From Angustibacter sp049994355 (lineage in GTDB: Bacteria > Actinomycetota > Actinomycetes > Actinomycetales > Angustibacteraceae), in assembly GCF_049994355.1 (NCBI RefSeq), contig NZ_CP188257.1, forward strand, positions 2,356,001-2,420,000: DNA of 64,000 nucleotides. The letters are read 5' to 3'. The translations under genes and the position numbers were made by a program. The notes beneath the pieces were generated by a model that was given only the letters and a program-made list of their open reading frames with translations, was not told the DNA's origin and searched no databases. Positions 40,734 to 49,896 of the stretch are shown piece by piece (position 1 is the first letter of the stretch; each line of letters begins with the position of its first letter).

Positions 40734-41935
40734 ATACCGGGCAGATCGTCGTCTTGGTGGTCCTGGCACTGCTGCTGCTGTTCGTGGTCATCGTGATCGC
40801 GCGGACCATCCGGGTGGTCTCGCAGGCCACCGCGATCATCATCGAGCGGCTGGGCCGGTACTCACGCACCCTGGAGGCGGGGCTGCACCTGCTGATCCCC
40901 TTCATCGACAAGCCTCGGGCGAACGTGGACCTGCGCGAGCAGGTCGTGTCCTTCCCCCCGCAGCCGGTGATCACCTCGGACAACCTCGTGGTCAGCATCG
41001 ACACGGTCATCTACTTCCAGGTCACCGACCCGAAGTCCGCGGTGTACGAGATCGCCAACTACATCCAGGGCATCGAGCAGCTCACCGTCACCACGCTGCG
41101 CAACGTGATCGGCTCGCTCGACCTCGAGCAGACGCTGACCAGCCGCGACCAGATCAACGGCCAGCTGCGTGGCGTCCTGGACGAGGCGACCGGCAAGTGG
41201 GGGATCCGGGTCAACCGGGTCGAGCTCAAGGCGATCGACCCGCCGGCTTCGGTGCAGGACTCGATGGAGAAGCAGATGCGCGCCGAGCGCGACCGGCGCG
41301 CCACGATCCTGACCGCCGAGGGTGTCAAGCAGGCGCAGATCCTGACGGCCGAGGGGGAGAAGCAGTCCAACATCCTGCGCGCCGAAGGCACTGCGCAGGC
41401 CGCGATCCTGAACGCGGCGGGTGAGTCTCGAGCGATCCAGCAGGTGTTCGACGCGATCCACCGCGGGAACCCGGACCAGAAGCTGCTGGCCTACCAGTAC
41501 CTGCAGATGCTGCCGCAGATCGCACGGGGCGACTCGAACAAGCTCTGGATCGTGCCGAGCGAGCTCGGCGAGGCGCTCAAGGGCATCGGCGGGATCCTGG
41601 GACGGCTCCAGCCGGAGCCGGACGGCCCGGGGACGCCGTCCGGAACCGCGACGACCGAGCCGCCTCCGCCGGCCGACCTGCCGTTCGAGACCCCGGTGCT
41701 GCAGGATCCCAACGAGGCGCTGGCCCAGGCCAGGCGCGAGGCGGCCGGCGCCAGCGCGGAGGCGGAGGGCGCCGCGACGGCGGGCATCCAGCCCGGTCCG
41801 ATGCCGAGCCGGTCGGCTTCCCAGCCGGGGCTCCTCGGCGACGTCGAGGACATGCCGGAGCCGACCATCCCACCTGCGCCGCCGGCCAGACCGCAGCCCG
41901 GACCGGACGACGAGCAGACCCCTCCGCGCGGCTGA
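40730..41935 (+). CDS. SPFH/stomatin-like membrane protein
   Basis: 401 residues: one N-terminal membrane helix (VVLVVLALLLLFVVIVIARTI), then the SPFH domain (ERLGRYSRTLEAGLHLLIPF, VYFQVTDPKSAVYEIANY, TLRNVIGSLDLEQTL) and a coiled coil with repeated AEGxKQ/AEG motifs (TAEGVKQAQILTAEGEKQ). The last about 110 residues are a Pro/Ala/Glu-rich disordered tail. It scaffolds membrane domains with NfeD; translation is coupled by GTGA. Confidence 0.92.
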   Translation: MNTGQIVVLVVLALLLLFVVIVIARTIRVVSQATAIIIERLGRYSRTLEAGLHLLIPFIDKPRANVDLREQVVSFPPQPVITSDNLVVSIDTVIYFQVTDPKSAVYEIANYIQGIEQLTVTTLRNVIGSLDLEQTLTSRDQINGQLRGVLDEATGKWGIRVNRVELKAIDPPASVQDSMEKQMRAERDRRATILTAEGVKQAQILTAEGEKQSNILRAEGTAQAAILNAAGESRAIQQVFDAIHRGNPDQKLLAYQYLQMLPQIARGDSNKLWIVPSELGEALKGIGGILGRLQPEPDGPGTPSGTATTEPPPPADLPFETPVLQDPNEALAQARREAAGASAEAEGAATAGIQPGPMPSRSASQPGLLGDVEDMPEPTIPPAPPARPQPGPDDEQTPPRG

Positions 41936-41948
41936 CCGCCCGCTCGCC

Positions 41949-41954
41949 TAGGGT
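41949..41954 (+). promoter_or_regulatory. Leaderless -10 hexamer for the TauE-like gene
   Basis: TAGGGT, 6 nt, GTG at 41961. Confidence 0.55.
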
Positions 41955-41960
41955 CGGGCG

Positions 41961-42737
41961 GTGCCCTGGTACGAGATGCTCGCGATCTTCGCCGCGGGCG
42001 TGGCGGCAGGCACGATCAACACGATCGTCGGCTCCGGCAGCCTGATCACGTTCCCGACCCTGCTCGCGTTCGGCTTCCCACCGGTCACCGCGAACGTGTC
42101 GAACAACATCGGGCTGGTGCCCGGTGGGGTGTCGGGCACCTGGGGCTACCGGCGCGAGCTGTCCGGGCAGGGCCGACTGGTGAGGGCGCTGGCCCCGATG
42201 TCGCTGCTCGGCTCGGTGGCCGGGGCTTTGCTGCTGCTGCGGCTGCCGGCGGCGGCGTTCAAGGCGATCGTCCCGGTGCTGCTGGCCATCGCCATCGTGC
42301 TCGTGCTGCTGCAGCCACGCATGCAGGCCCGGGTCGCAGCCCGGCATGCGGATCCCGAACGCTCGCAGCCGTGGTGGAACCGGGCCTTGCTGATGGGGGG
42401 CACGTTCGGCGCGGGCGCCTACGGCGGCTACTTCGGCGCTGCGCAAGGGGTGCTGCTGATGGGCCTGCTCGGCTCGCTGGTGCCGGAGGACCTGCAGCGG
42501 CTGAACGCGGTGAAGAACCTGCTGGCGCTGATCGTGAACACGGTCGCCGCGGTGACGTTCCTGCTGGTGGCTCGTGAGCACATCGACGTGGCGATCGTGC
42601 TGCTGATCGCTGCGGGCTCGCTGCTGGGCGGGGTGCTGGGTTCGCGCTACGGACGTCGGCTGCCGCCGCGTGCGTTGCGCGCGGTGATCGTGGGGGTCGG
42701 CGTCGTGGCCATCGTGAAGGTGGTGACGACCGGGTGA
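41961..42737 (+). CDS. TauE/SafE-family sulfite/anion exporter
   Basis: 258 residues, about eight transmembrane helices. The family signature GTINTIVGSGSLITFP and TANVSNNIGLVPGG lies in the first half, repeated more loosely as GGYFGAAQGVLLMGLLG in the second. Members export sulfite, taurine-derived or organosulfur anions. The specific substrate is unknown. The gene ends in GTGA, overlapping the next start. Confidence 0.9.
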   Translation: MPWYEMLAIFAAGVAAGTINTIVGSGSLITFPTLLAFGFPPVTANVSNNIGLVPGGVSGTWGYRRELSGQGRLVRALAPMSLLGSVAGALLLLRLPAAAFKAIVPVLLAIAIVLVLLQPRMQARVAARHADPERSQPWWNRALLMGGTFGAGAYGGYFGAAQGVLLMGLLGSLVPEDLQRLNAVKNLLALIVNTVAAVTFLLVAREHIDVAIVLLIAAGSLLGGVLGSRYGRRLPPRALRAVIVGVGVVAIVKVVTTG

Positions 42738-43549
42738 GCGTGCACCGGATCGAGGACCCGACCGACCCTCGGGTGAGCGACTACACCAGCCTGACGGACG
42801 TCGCGCTCCGCCGGCTTCGTGAGCCGGAGCAGGGGCTGTACCTGGCCGAGAGCGAGAAGGTCATCCGGCGGGCGCTGGCCGCGGGGCACCGGCCGCGGTC
42901 GTACCTGATGGCGCCGCGCTGGCTCGACGACCTGGCCGACCTCGTCGACGCGGCCGACCGGGACGGCGTCCCGGTCTACGTCGGCGAGCCCGCGGTGCTG
43001 GAGGCGCTCACCGGCTTCCACCTGCACCGCGGCGCGATCGCCGCCATGCATCGACCCGTCCTGCCCGACGTCCAGGACGTCGTGCGCGGTGCGCGACGGG
43101 TCGCGGTCCTCGAGGACGTGGTCGACCACACGAACGTCGGGGCCATGTTCCGTTCGGCCGCGGCCCTCGGCGTCGACGCGGTCCTGGTCACGCCGAGGTG
43201 CGCCGACCCGCTCTACCGGCGCAGTGTGCGCGTCTCGATGGGCACGGTTTTCCAGGTGCCGTGGACCAGGCTCCCGCAGTGGCCGGAGGGCATCCAGACC
43301 CTGCGGGACAACGGGTTCACGGTGGCAGCGCTGGCGCTGCAGGACGACTCCGTCCCGCTCGACGAGCTGGCCGCCGACCCGCCGCAACGACTGGCCCTGG
43401 TGCTCGGCACCGAAGGTCACGGTCTGGCGGCCGCGACGGTGGCGGCGTCCGACGTGGTGGTGCGGATCCCGATGGGCGGCGCGGTGGACTCGCTCAACGT
43501 CGCAGCGGCCAGCGCGGTGGCCTTCTGGGCCTTGCGCATCCCCGGCTAG
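42734..43549 (+). CDS. TrmH/SpoU-family RNA methyltransferase
   Basis: 271 residues: a substrate-binding N-domain (LYLAESEKVIRRALAAG), then the SPOUT knot with all three motifs, NVGAMFRSAAALG, LVLGTEGHGL and IPMGGAVDSLNVAAASAVAFW. It methylates ribose in tRNA or rRNA using SAM; the target is unknown. It converges on a YbaK gene with the two stops inside one CTAG. Confidence 0.92.
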   Translation: MSVHRIEDPTDPRVSDYTSLTDVALRRLREPEQGLYLAESEKVIRRALAAGHRPRSYLMAPRWLDDLADLVDAADRDGVPVYVGEPAVLEALTGFHLHRGAIAAMHRPVLPDVQDVVRGARRVAVLEDVVDHTNVGAMFRSAAALGVDAVLVTPRCADPLYRRSVRVSMGTVFQVPWTRLPQWPEGIQTLRDNGFTVAALALQDDSVPLDELAADPPQRLALVLGTEGHGLAAATVAASDVVVRIPMGGAVDSLNVAAASAVAFWALRIPG

Positions 43550-44082
43550 CGGGCGAGTCCGTCGACGACGCTGGCGCCGGGCAGCAGAGCCAGGTCGCTG
43601 CCGGGCAGCTGGATCTTGCTGCGCCGCAGCCCGGAGCCGACCACCACCTCGCCCGCTACGGTGACGGCCGCGTCGACCAGCAGCAGCCAGCCGGCCGGCA
43701 GCCCGATCGGCGTGATGCCGCCGTACTCCATCGAGGTCAGCTCGACCGCCCGCTCCATCGGCAGGAATGAGGCCTTGCGCACGTCCAGGGCACGCCGGAC
43801 GACGCCGTTCACGTCGGCCCGGGTGGTGGCCAGCACGACGCAGGCCGCGATGCGCTCGACGCCGTCGCGCCGGCCGCCGACCACGACGCAGTTCGCGGAC
43901 CGCTCCAGCGGCACGCCGTACGCCTCGACGAACGCTGCGGTGTCGGCCAGGTCGGGGTCGATCGGTGCCACCGCAACCCCACCGGCGTGCTCCCAGCCGT
44001 GCAGCGCGTCGGCTACCGGGGTGGCCAGCAGGTCGGAGCGCGAAAGCGCAGGGCGGTGCAGGTCGAGGGCAGCGGAGGTCAT
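43546..44082 (-). CDS. YbaK/EbsC-type aminoacyl-tRNA deacylase
   Basis: 178 residues with the YbaK fold: NCVVVGGRRDG, the conserved Lys region VRKASFL, and MEYGGITPIGLPAGW. The family hydrolyses mischarged tRNA, for example Cys-tRNA(Pro). It has its own leaderless promoter and is divergent from the HelD-like gene. Confidence 0.88.
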   Translation of the reverse strand: MTSAALDLHRPALSRSDLLATPVADALHGWEHAGGVAVAPIDPDLADTAAFVEAYGVPLERSANCVVVGGRRDGVERIAACVVLATTRADVNGVVRRALDVRKASFLPMERAVELTSMEYGGITPIGLPAGWLLLVDAAVTVAGEVVVGSGLRRSKIQLPGSDLALLPGASVVDGLAR

Positions 44083-44088
44083 GGCGGC

Positions 44089-44094
44089 ACGCTA
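44089..44094 (-). promoter_or_regulatory. Leaderless -10 hexamer for the YbaK gene
   Basis: Minus-strand TAGCGT, 6 nt, then ATG at 44082. Confidence 0.55.
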
Positions 44095-44143
44095 GCGCCG
44101 TGCGGGACTTTGCGTAGTGGCGATGGATGTCGGTGCCGTGACA

Positions 44144-44149
44144 TAGCAT
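44144..44149 (+). promoter_or_regulatory. Possible -10 hexamer for the HelD-like gene
   Basis: TAGCAT in CATAGCATTG gives a leader of about 43 nt to the GTG at 44199, which carries a proper ribosome site. No convincing -35. Confidence 0.35.
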
Positions 44150-44198
44150 TGATGCCCGCGCCAGCCACCGCTGTCACGTGACCGGGGAGGACCACCGA

Positions 44199-46448
44199 GT
44201 GAGCGACCTGAGCGGGGATCGGGCTGCCGAGCAGTCCCACCTCGACGTCGTCTACGCACGCCTGGACGAGATCATCGAGGCGGCCCAGTTCCAGCTCACG
44301 GCGATCCGCCGGACGGGCTCGGTCGGCACGCCGCAGGCCAGGTCGGAGCGGGACGCGATGTCCACCACGCTGGAGTACCGCATCGCCCAGCTGCGCGCGG
44401 TTCAGGACCGATTGTGCTTCGGCCGGCTGGACCTGCGGGGCGGCGAGCGGCACCACATCGGCCGGATCGGGCTCAGCGACGACCGGCAGGACAAGCTCCT
44501 GGTGGACTGGCGAGCCCCGGTCGCTGCGCCGTTCTACCAGGCCACTCCGGCTGCACCGGGGGACGTCGTCCGACGACGGCACCTGACCACGTCCGGGCGC
44601 GAGGTCGTCCACCTGGACGACGAGGTGCTCGACCTGTCGGCCATCGACGAGGGCGAGCGGGCCACGCTGCAGGGCGAGGGCGCGCTGATGGCCGCGGTCC
44701 GGGCCCCCCGCACCGGTCGGATGGGCGACATCGTCGCGACGATCCAGGCCGAGCAGGACCAGATCGTCCGGGACGAGCTGGCCGGCGTCCTCGTCGTCCA
44801 GGGCGGGCCGGGAACCGGCAAGACCGCGGTCGCGCTGCACCGCGCGGCCTACCTGCTGTTCACCTACCGCCAGCGGCTCGAGCGTTCGGGCGTACTGGTG
44901 GTCGGCCCGGGGCCGCTGTTCCTGCGGTACATCGAGCAGGTGCTGCCCTCGCTGGGCGAGTCCGGTGTCGTGATGGCCACGCCCGGCTCGCTCTTCCCGG
45001 GGGTGGAGGCCAGCAGGGACGACGACGACGCGGTCAGCAGAGTCAAGGGCGACCTGCGCATGGTGGACGTGCTCGCCAACGCCGTGCGGGACCGCCAGCG
45101 CCTTCCTGACGAGGACGTGCAGCTCTCCGTCGGCTCGCACCGGATCCTGTTGACCCGGTCCGCCGTGGCGACGGCCCGTACCCGAGCCCGCTCGACCGGG
45201 GCACCGCACAACGCGGCCCGGGTCACCTTCGTCAAGGACATGCTGCGGCACCTGGCCGGCCAGCTCGCCCAGCAGATGGGTCAGACCCTCAGCGACGACC
45301 TGCGTCAGGAGCTGGACGCCGATCTCCGGGACTCCCGCGACGTCCGGGTCAACCTGAACCTGTTGTGGATGCCGCTGACCCCGCAACGGTTCCTGCAGGA
45401 CCTGTTCGCCACGCCGGTCCGGCTGGCGTCTGCGGCCACCAACCTGACCGACCGCGAGCGCGAGCTGCTCGAACGCGATCGCGAGCAGCCGTTCACGTTG
45501 TCCGACGTCCCGCTCCTGGACGAGGTCGCCGAGCTCGTCGGGGACGACGGCGAGGCCGCCCGGGCGCAGGACCGGCTGCGGTCCGTCGAGCGTGCCGCCG
45601 AGCTCGAGTACGCCAAGGACGTCCTGGGCATGACCGGACTGGTCTCGCCGGACCTACCCGGGTTCGGCGCTGAGATGCTGGCTGACCAGTTCGCTGCGCT
45701 GGGTCCGGCGATGAGCGTGGCCGAGCGGGCCGAGTCGGACCGGTCCTGGGTGTACGGCCACCTCGTGGTCGACGAGGCGCAGGAGCTCAGCCCGATGATG
45801 TGGCGGCTGCTGGCGCGGCGCTGCCCGGCACGGTCCTGGACCGTGGTGGGCGATCTCGCACAGCGCGGCTCCGCTGCGGGTGCGGCGTCCTGGCGCGAGG
45901 CGCTGGACCCAGTCGTGTACGGCCGCTGGCGTGAGCGCCAGCTCAGCGTGAGCTACCGGACGCCGGGTCGGGTGCTGGCCGTCGCGGACGCCATGGCCCG
46001 GGCCAACGACCTGCCGGTGACGGTGGTGCAGTCGGTCCGTGAGGGCGAGGTCGACCCCGCCGTGCGCCAGCGCGAGCCGGGTGACGCCCGGGCCGTCGCC
46101 GACGTGGTGGCTTCGCTGCTGACCGCGTCGGAGGAGGGCACGATCGCCGTGGTCGCCCCGGCCGGTGAGGTCGCCGACCTGGGGGCGGCGCTGGAGGCGC
46201 GCTGGCCGGGCCAGGTCGGCAACGCCTCGCGTGCCGCGCTCTCGGTCAGGGTGAGCGTGCTGGCACCCGAGCAGGTCAAAGGTCTGGAGTTCGACGACGT
46301 CGTGGTCGTCGAGCCGGCGGCCGTGGTGGCGCAGTCCCGGCGCGGGCTAAGCGACCTGTACGTCGCGCTGTCCCGGCCCACCCGACGGCTGGTCGTGGTG
46401 CACAGCGAGCCGCTGCCCGCGGGCATGGACGGGCTCGTCCGCTGGTAA
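44199..46448 (+). CDS. HelD/HelR-like RNA polymerase-remodelling ATPase
   Basis: 749 residues from the GTG at 44199 (GGGGAGG, 8 nt upstream). A UvrD-like helicase fold: Walker A GGPGTGKTA at about 202, Walker B LVVDEAQELSP at about 523, SYRTPGRVLAVADAM and C-terminal YVALSRPTRRL. The N-terminal helical arm starting EQSHLDVVYARLDEII is as in HelD, which dissociates or recycles stalled RNA polymerase. In actinobacteria HelR gives rifampicin tolerance. I see no obvious rifampicin-associated element upstream, so class assignment rests on the protein. Confidence 0.88.
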   Translation: MSDLSGDRAAEQSHLDVVYARLDEIIEAAQFQLTAIRRTGSVGTPQARSERDAMSTTLEYRIAQLRAVQDRLCFGRLDLRGGERHHIGRIGLSDDRQDKLLVDWRAPVAAPFYQATPAAPGDVVRRRHLTTSGREVVHLDDEVLDLSAIDEGERATLQGEGALMAAVRAPRTGRMGDIVATIQAEQDQIVRDELAGVLVVQGGPGTGKTAVALHRAAYLLFTYRQRLERSGVLVVGPGPLFLRYIEQVLPSLGESGVVMATPGSLFPGVEASRDDDDAVSRVKGDLRMVDVLANAVRDRQRLPDEDVQLSVGSHRILLTRSAVATARTRARSTGAPHNAARVTFVKDMLRHLAGQLAQQMGQTLSDDLRQELDADLRDSRDVRVNLNLLWMPLTPQRFLQDLFATPVRLASAATNLTDRERELLERDREQPFTLSDVPLLDEVAELVGDDGEAARAQDRLRSVERAAELEYAKDVLGMTGLVSPDLPGFGAEMLADQFAALGPAMSVAERAESDRSWVYGHLVVDEAQELSPMMWRLLARRCPARSWTVVGDLAQRGSAAGAASWREALDPVVYGRWRERQLSVSYRTPGRVLAVADAMARANDLPVTVVQSVREGEVDPAVRQREPGDARAVADVVASLLTASEEGTIAVVAPAGEVADLGAALEARWPGQVGNASRAALSVRVSVLAPEQVKGLEFDDVVVVEPAAVVAQSRRGLSDLYVALSRPTRRLVVVHSEPLPAGMDGLVRW

Positions 46449-46476
46449 CCCCTGTGCGTGCCGTCGGCCCGCGACG

Positions 46477-46482
46477 TAGCGT
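46477..46482 (+). promoter_or_regulatory. Leaderless -10 hexamer for the AAA-VWA operon
   Basis: TAGCGT, 6 nt, GTG at 46489. Confidence 0.55.
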
Positions 46483-46488
46483 GAGGCT

Positions 46489-47898
46489 GTGACAGCCCTT
46501 CCCGGTGATGGTCCGGACCGCCCGCGCACGCTCGGCGAGCTGCGCGCGAGCGGTCACCAGCTGCGTTCGGTCAAGGAGGAGATCCGACACAACCTGCTGG
46601 CCCTGATGCGCGAGGACGCCCCTCGCTTCGAGGGCATCGTCGGCTTCGACCTCACGGTCCTGCCCGAGCTGGAACGGGCGCTGCTGGCCGGCCACGATCT
46701 GGTGCTGCTGGGCGAGCGCGGCCAGGGCAAGACCCGGCTGATCCGCTCGCTGGTGGCGCTGCTCGACGAGTGGACGCCGGTGATCGAGGGGGCCGAGCTC
46801 GGCGAGCACCCGTACGACCCGATCACTCCGGCGTCCCGGCGGCGGGCCGCCGAGCTGGGTGACGACCTGCCGGTCGCGTGGCGGCACCGGTCGCTGCGCT
46901 ACAGCGAGAAGCTGGCCACCCCGGACACCAGCGTCGGCGACCTGATCGGCGACGTCGACCCGGTGCGCGTCGCGCAGGGTCGGACCCTCGGCGACCCGGA
47001 GACGATCCACTACGGCCTGGTGCCACGCACGCACCGCGGCATCTTCGCGGTCAACGAGCTGCCCGACCTCGCCGAGCGGATCCAGGTCTCGCTGCTGAAC
47101 GTGCTCGAGGAGCGCGACGTGCAGGTCCGCGGCTACCAGCTGCGGCTAACGCTGGACCTGCTGCTGGTGGCCAGCGCCAACCCGGAGGACTACACCAACC
47201 GCGGCCGCATCATCACTCCGTTGAAGGACCGCTTCGGCGCCGAGATCCGCACCCACTACCCGCTCGACCTGGACGACGAGATCGCCCTGGTCCGGCAGGA
47301 GGCCAAGCTCGTCGCGGAGCTGCCCGAGCACGTCCTGGAGGTGATCGGCCGCTTCACCCGGGACGTTCGCGAGTCCCCGTCGGTGGACGCCCGGTCCGGG
47401 GTGTCGGCGCGCTTCGCCGTCGCCGGCGCCGAGACGGTGTCAGCGGCCGCACTGCGGCGCGGCGCGCTGCGCGGCGAGGTGGACCCGGTGGCCCGGGTCG
47501 GCGACGCCGAGTCGATCGTGGGCACCTTGCGCGGAAAGGTGGAGTTCGAGAGCGGCGAGGAGGGCCGCGAGGTCGAGGTCCTGGCCCACCTGCTGCGGCT
47601 GGCGGTCGCCGAGACGTTCCGCGCCCGGACGGCCGGGCTGGACCTGTCCGGCTTCGTCGCGCTGGTGGAGGACGGCGAGAGCATCGAGACCGGTGAGCTG
47701 GTGACGTCCGCCGAGGTGCTCCAGCAGGTCGGCACCGTGCCGGGGCTCGCCAAGGTGCTGGACCGGCTGGGCCTGGACGGCGCACCGAGTGCCGGCCAGG
47801 CCGCGTCCGCGGTCGAGCTCGTGCTCGAGGGGCTGCACCTGACCAGACGGCTGGCGAAGACCACCCTGGACGACGGCCGCACGGTGTACGGGGGCTGA
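46489..47898 (+). CDS. MoxR/Mg-chelatase-like AAA ATPase
   Basis: 469 residues: Walker A GERGQGKTR at about 74, Walker B FAVNELPDL, and ASANPEDYTNRGRIITPLKDRFGAEI with sensor/arginine-finger features of the chelatase/MoxR clade. The C-terminus carries helical elements. It is paired with a VWA protein 6 bases downstream. Such ATPase-VWA pairs act as chaperones or metal/complex activators; the client is unknown. The GTG start is leaderless. Confidence 0.88.
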   Translation: MTALPGDGPDRPRTLGELRASGHQLRSVKEEIRHNLLALMREDAPRFEGIVGFDLTVLPELERALLAGHDLVLLGERGQGKTRLIRSLVALLDEWTPVIEGAELGEHPYDPITPASRRRAAELGDDLPVAWRHRSLRYSEKLATPDTSVGDLIGDVDPVRVAQGRTLGDPETIHYGLVPRTHRGIFAVNELPDLAERIQVSLLNVLEERDVQVRGYQLRLTLDLLLVASANPEDYTNRGRIITPLKDRFGAEIRTHYPLDLDDEIALVRQEAKLVAELPEHVLEVIGRFTRDVRESPSVDARSGVSARFAVAGAETVSAAALRRGALRGEVDPVARVGDAESIVGTLRGKVEFESGEEGREVEVLAHLLRLAVAETFRARTAGLDLSGFVALVEDGESIETGELVTSAEVLQQVGTVPGLAKVLDRLGLDGAPSAGQAASAVELVLEGLHLTRRLAKTTLDDGRTVYGG

Positions 47899-47904
47899 GG
47901 GCAC

Positions 47905-49896
47905 GTGCCGCGACAGTCCGGACGGCGCAGCCGGTACGGCGCGTGGGAGGGCGGGCCGGACCCGCTCGCCCCGCCGTACGACGTCCGGGCAGCGGTGGAC
48001 GCCCTGGGCGAGGAGGTGCTGGCCGGGGCCAGTCTGCGGGATGCGTTGCGCGACCTGCTCCGTCGCGGTCCGGCGGGCCAGCGCGGGCAGGGCTTGGACG
48101 ACCTGCACGAGCGTGCCCGCCGGCAGCGCCGGGACGCGCTGCGCCGCGGGCGGCTGGACGGCACCATCACCCGCGCGCAGGCGCTGCTGGACCAGGCGCT
48201 GGCGGCCGAGCGAGAGGCCCTGGCGGGACGCGACGACGAGGACGCGCGGTTCGCCGAGGCCCAGCTGGACGCGCTGCCCCGCTCGACGGCGCGTGCCGTG
48301 CAGGAGCTCTCCGACTACGACTGGACCAGCGACGAAGCGCGGGCGGACTACCAGAGGATCCTGGACGAGCTGCGCGAGGACGTCCTGGGACAGCGCTTCG
48401 AGGGGATGCGCCAGGCGCTGCAGGGTGCCGACCCGGGGAACGACCCGCAGGCAGCTGCAGCGCTGCGCGCGATGCTCACGGACCTCAACGAGCTGCTCGG
48501 TCAGCACGCGCGGGGCGAGGACACGACGGACAGCTTCGCCGAGTTCATGAGCCAGCACGGCGAGTTCTTCCCCGAGCAGCCCCAGGACGTCGACGAGCTG
48601 GTCGACCTGCTGGCCCGCCGGGCGGCGGCGGGGGAGCGGTTGATGCGTTCGCTGAGCCCGGCCCAGCGCGCGGAGCTCGCCGGCCTGATGGAGCAGGCGC
48701 TTGGTCAGGCTGGGGTGGCCGAGCAGATGGCCGCACTGTCGGAGAACCTGCGCGCGCTGCGACCGGACCTTTCCTGGGGCCGGGGTGAGCGGGGTCGCGG
48801 TGAGCAGCCGCTCGGCTACGGCGAGGCCACCGGTGCGCTGGCCGAGGTGGCCGAGCTGGACGAGCTGCTGGACCAGCTCGGGCAGGAGCACCCGGGCGCG
48901 ACGCTGGACGACGTGGACGTCGAGGCGGTCGAGCGCCAGCTGGGTCGGGGGGCCGCCGACGACGTGCGCCGGCTACGCGAGCTCGAGCGCGAACTGCGTC
49001 GTCAGGGCTGGCTGACCGGGAGCGCGGCCGAGACGGTACTCAGCCCGAAGGCGTTGCGGCGCCTGGGGTCGACCGCGCTGGGGCGCGTCTTCGACCGGTT
49101 GGACTCCGCCTCCCGCGGACGGCACGACCTGCGGTCGGCGGGTGCGTCCGGCGAGGCGACCGGTGCCTCCAGGGCCTGGGAGTTCGGCGACGAGCAACCA
49201 CTGGACGTCGTGCGCACCGTGTCGAACGCGGTCCGCCGCAGCGCGAGCCTCGGCGGCGGCCCGATCAGCCTGGACGTGCAGGACTTCGAGGTGGTGGAGA
49301 CGGAGCGCCGCGCGGGCGCCGCGGTCGCGCTGTGCGTCGACATGTCGTTCTCGATGGTCGCCGAGGGCCGCTGGGGGCCGATGAAGCAGACCGCGCTGGC
49401 GCTGTCCCACCTGGTGGCCACCCGGTTCCCGCAGGACGCGCTGCAGATCATCGGGTTCGGCCGGTACGCGCTGCCGTTGACCTCGGGTGAGCTCGCCGCC
49501 GCCGAGCCGGACTTCGTGCAGGGCACCAACCTCCAGCACGCCCTGCAGCTGGCGCGTCGACACCTGCGCAAGCACAGCGACGGCGACCCGGTGGTGCTGG
49601 TCGTGACCGACGGCGAGCCGACCGCCCACCTGCTGGCGGACGGCGAGGCGGCCTTCGCCTGGCCGCCGCGTCCCGAGACGCTTCGGGCGACGATCGCTGA
49701 GATCGACCTGCTGACCCGCTACGGCGCGGTGCTGAACGTGTTCATGCTCGGCGAGGACCTCGGGCTACGCCGGTTCGTGGACGCGATGGCTCGACGCAGC
49801 GGCGGGCGGGTGTTCACGCCGTCCGCGCACGATCTGGGTCAGTACGTGGTGAGCGACTACCTTCGAGCCCGCAGAGGGCGGCGCTCAGCCGGCTGA
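47905..49896 (+). CDS. VWA-domain protein partner of AAA ATPase
   Basis: 663 residues: the first about 460 are helical and strongly charged, and the C-terminal VWA domain has a MIDAS-like DMSFSM (about 478) and TDGEPTAH. It lies with the upstream ATPase in an operon typical of actinobacteria. The C-terminal coding end overlaps the Sir2 gene on the other strand by 83 bases. A role in metal-dependent complex assembly is family-based inference. Confidence 0.88.
   Translation: MPRQSGRRSRYGAWEGGPDPLAPPYDVRAAVDALGEEVLAGASLRDALRDLLRRGPAGQRGQGLDDLHERARRQRRDALRRGRLDGTITRAQALLDQALAAEREALAGRDDEDARFAEAQLDALPRSTARAVQELSDYDWTSDEARADYQRILDELREDVLGQRFEGMRQALQGADPGNDPQAAAALRAMLTDLNELLGQHARGEDTTDSFAEFMSQHGEFFPEQPQDVDELVDLLARRAAAGERLMRSLSPAQRAELAGLMEQALGQAGVAEQMAALSENLRALRPDLSWGRGERGRGEQPLGYGEATGALAEVAELDELLDQLGQEHPGATLDDVDVEAVERQLGRGAADDVRRLRELERELRRQGWLTGSAAETVLSPKALRRLGSTALGRVFDRLDSASRGRHDLRSAGASGEATGASRAWEFGDEQPLDVVRTVSNAVRRSASLGGGPISLDVQDFEVVETERRAGAAVALCVDMSFSMVAEGRWGPMKQTALALSHLVATRFPQDALQIIGFGRYALPLTSGELAAAEPDFVQGTNLQHALQLARRHLRKHSDGDPVVLVVTDGEPTAHLLADGEAAFAWPPRPETLRATIAEIDLLTRYGAVLNVFMLGEDLGLRRFVDAMARRSGGRVFTPSAHDLGQYVVSDYLRARRGRRSAG

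Noticed and set aside
44050..44198. Rifampicin-associated element upstream of the HelD-like gene
   Set aside because: No 19-bp inverted repeat of the expected type is visible; only weak GC dyads.
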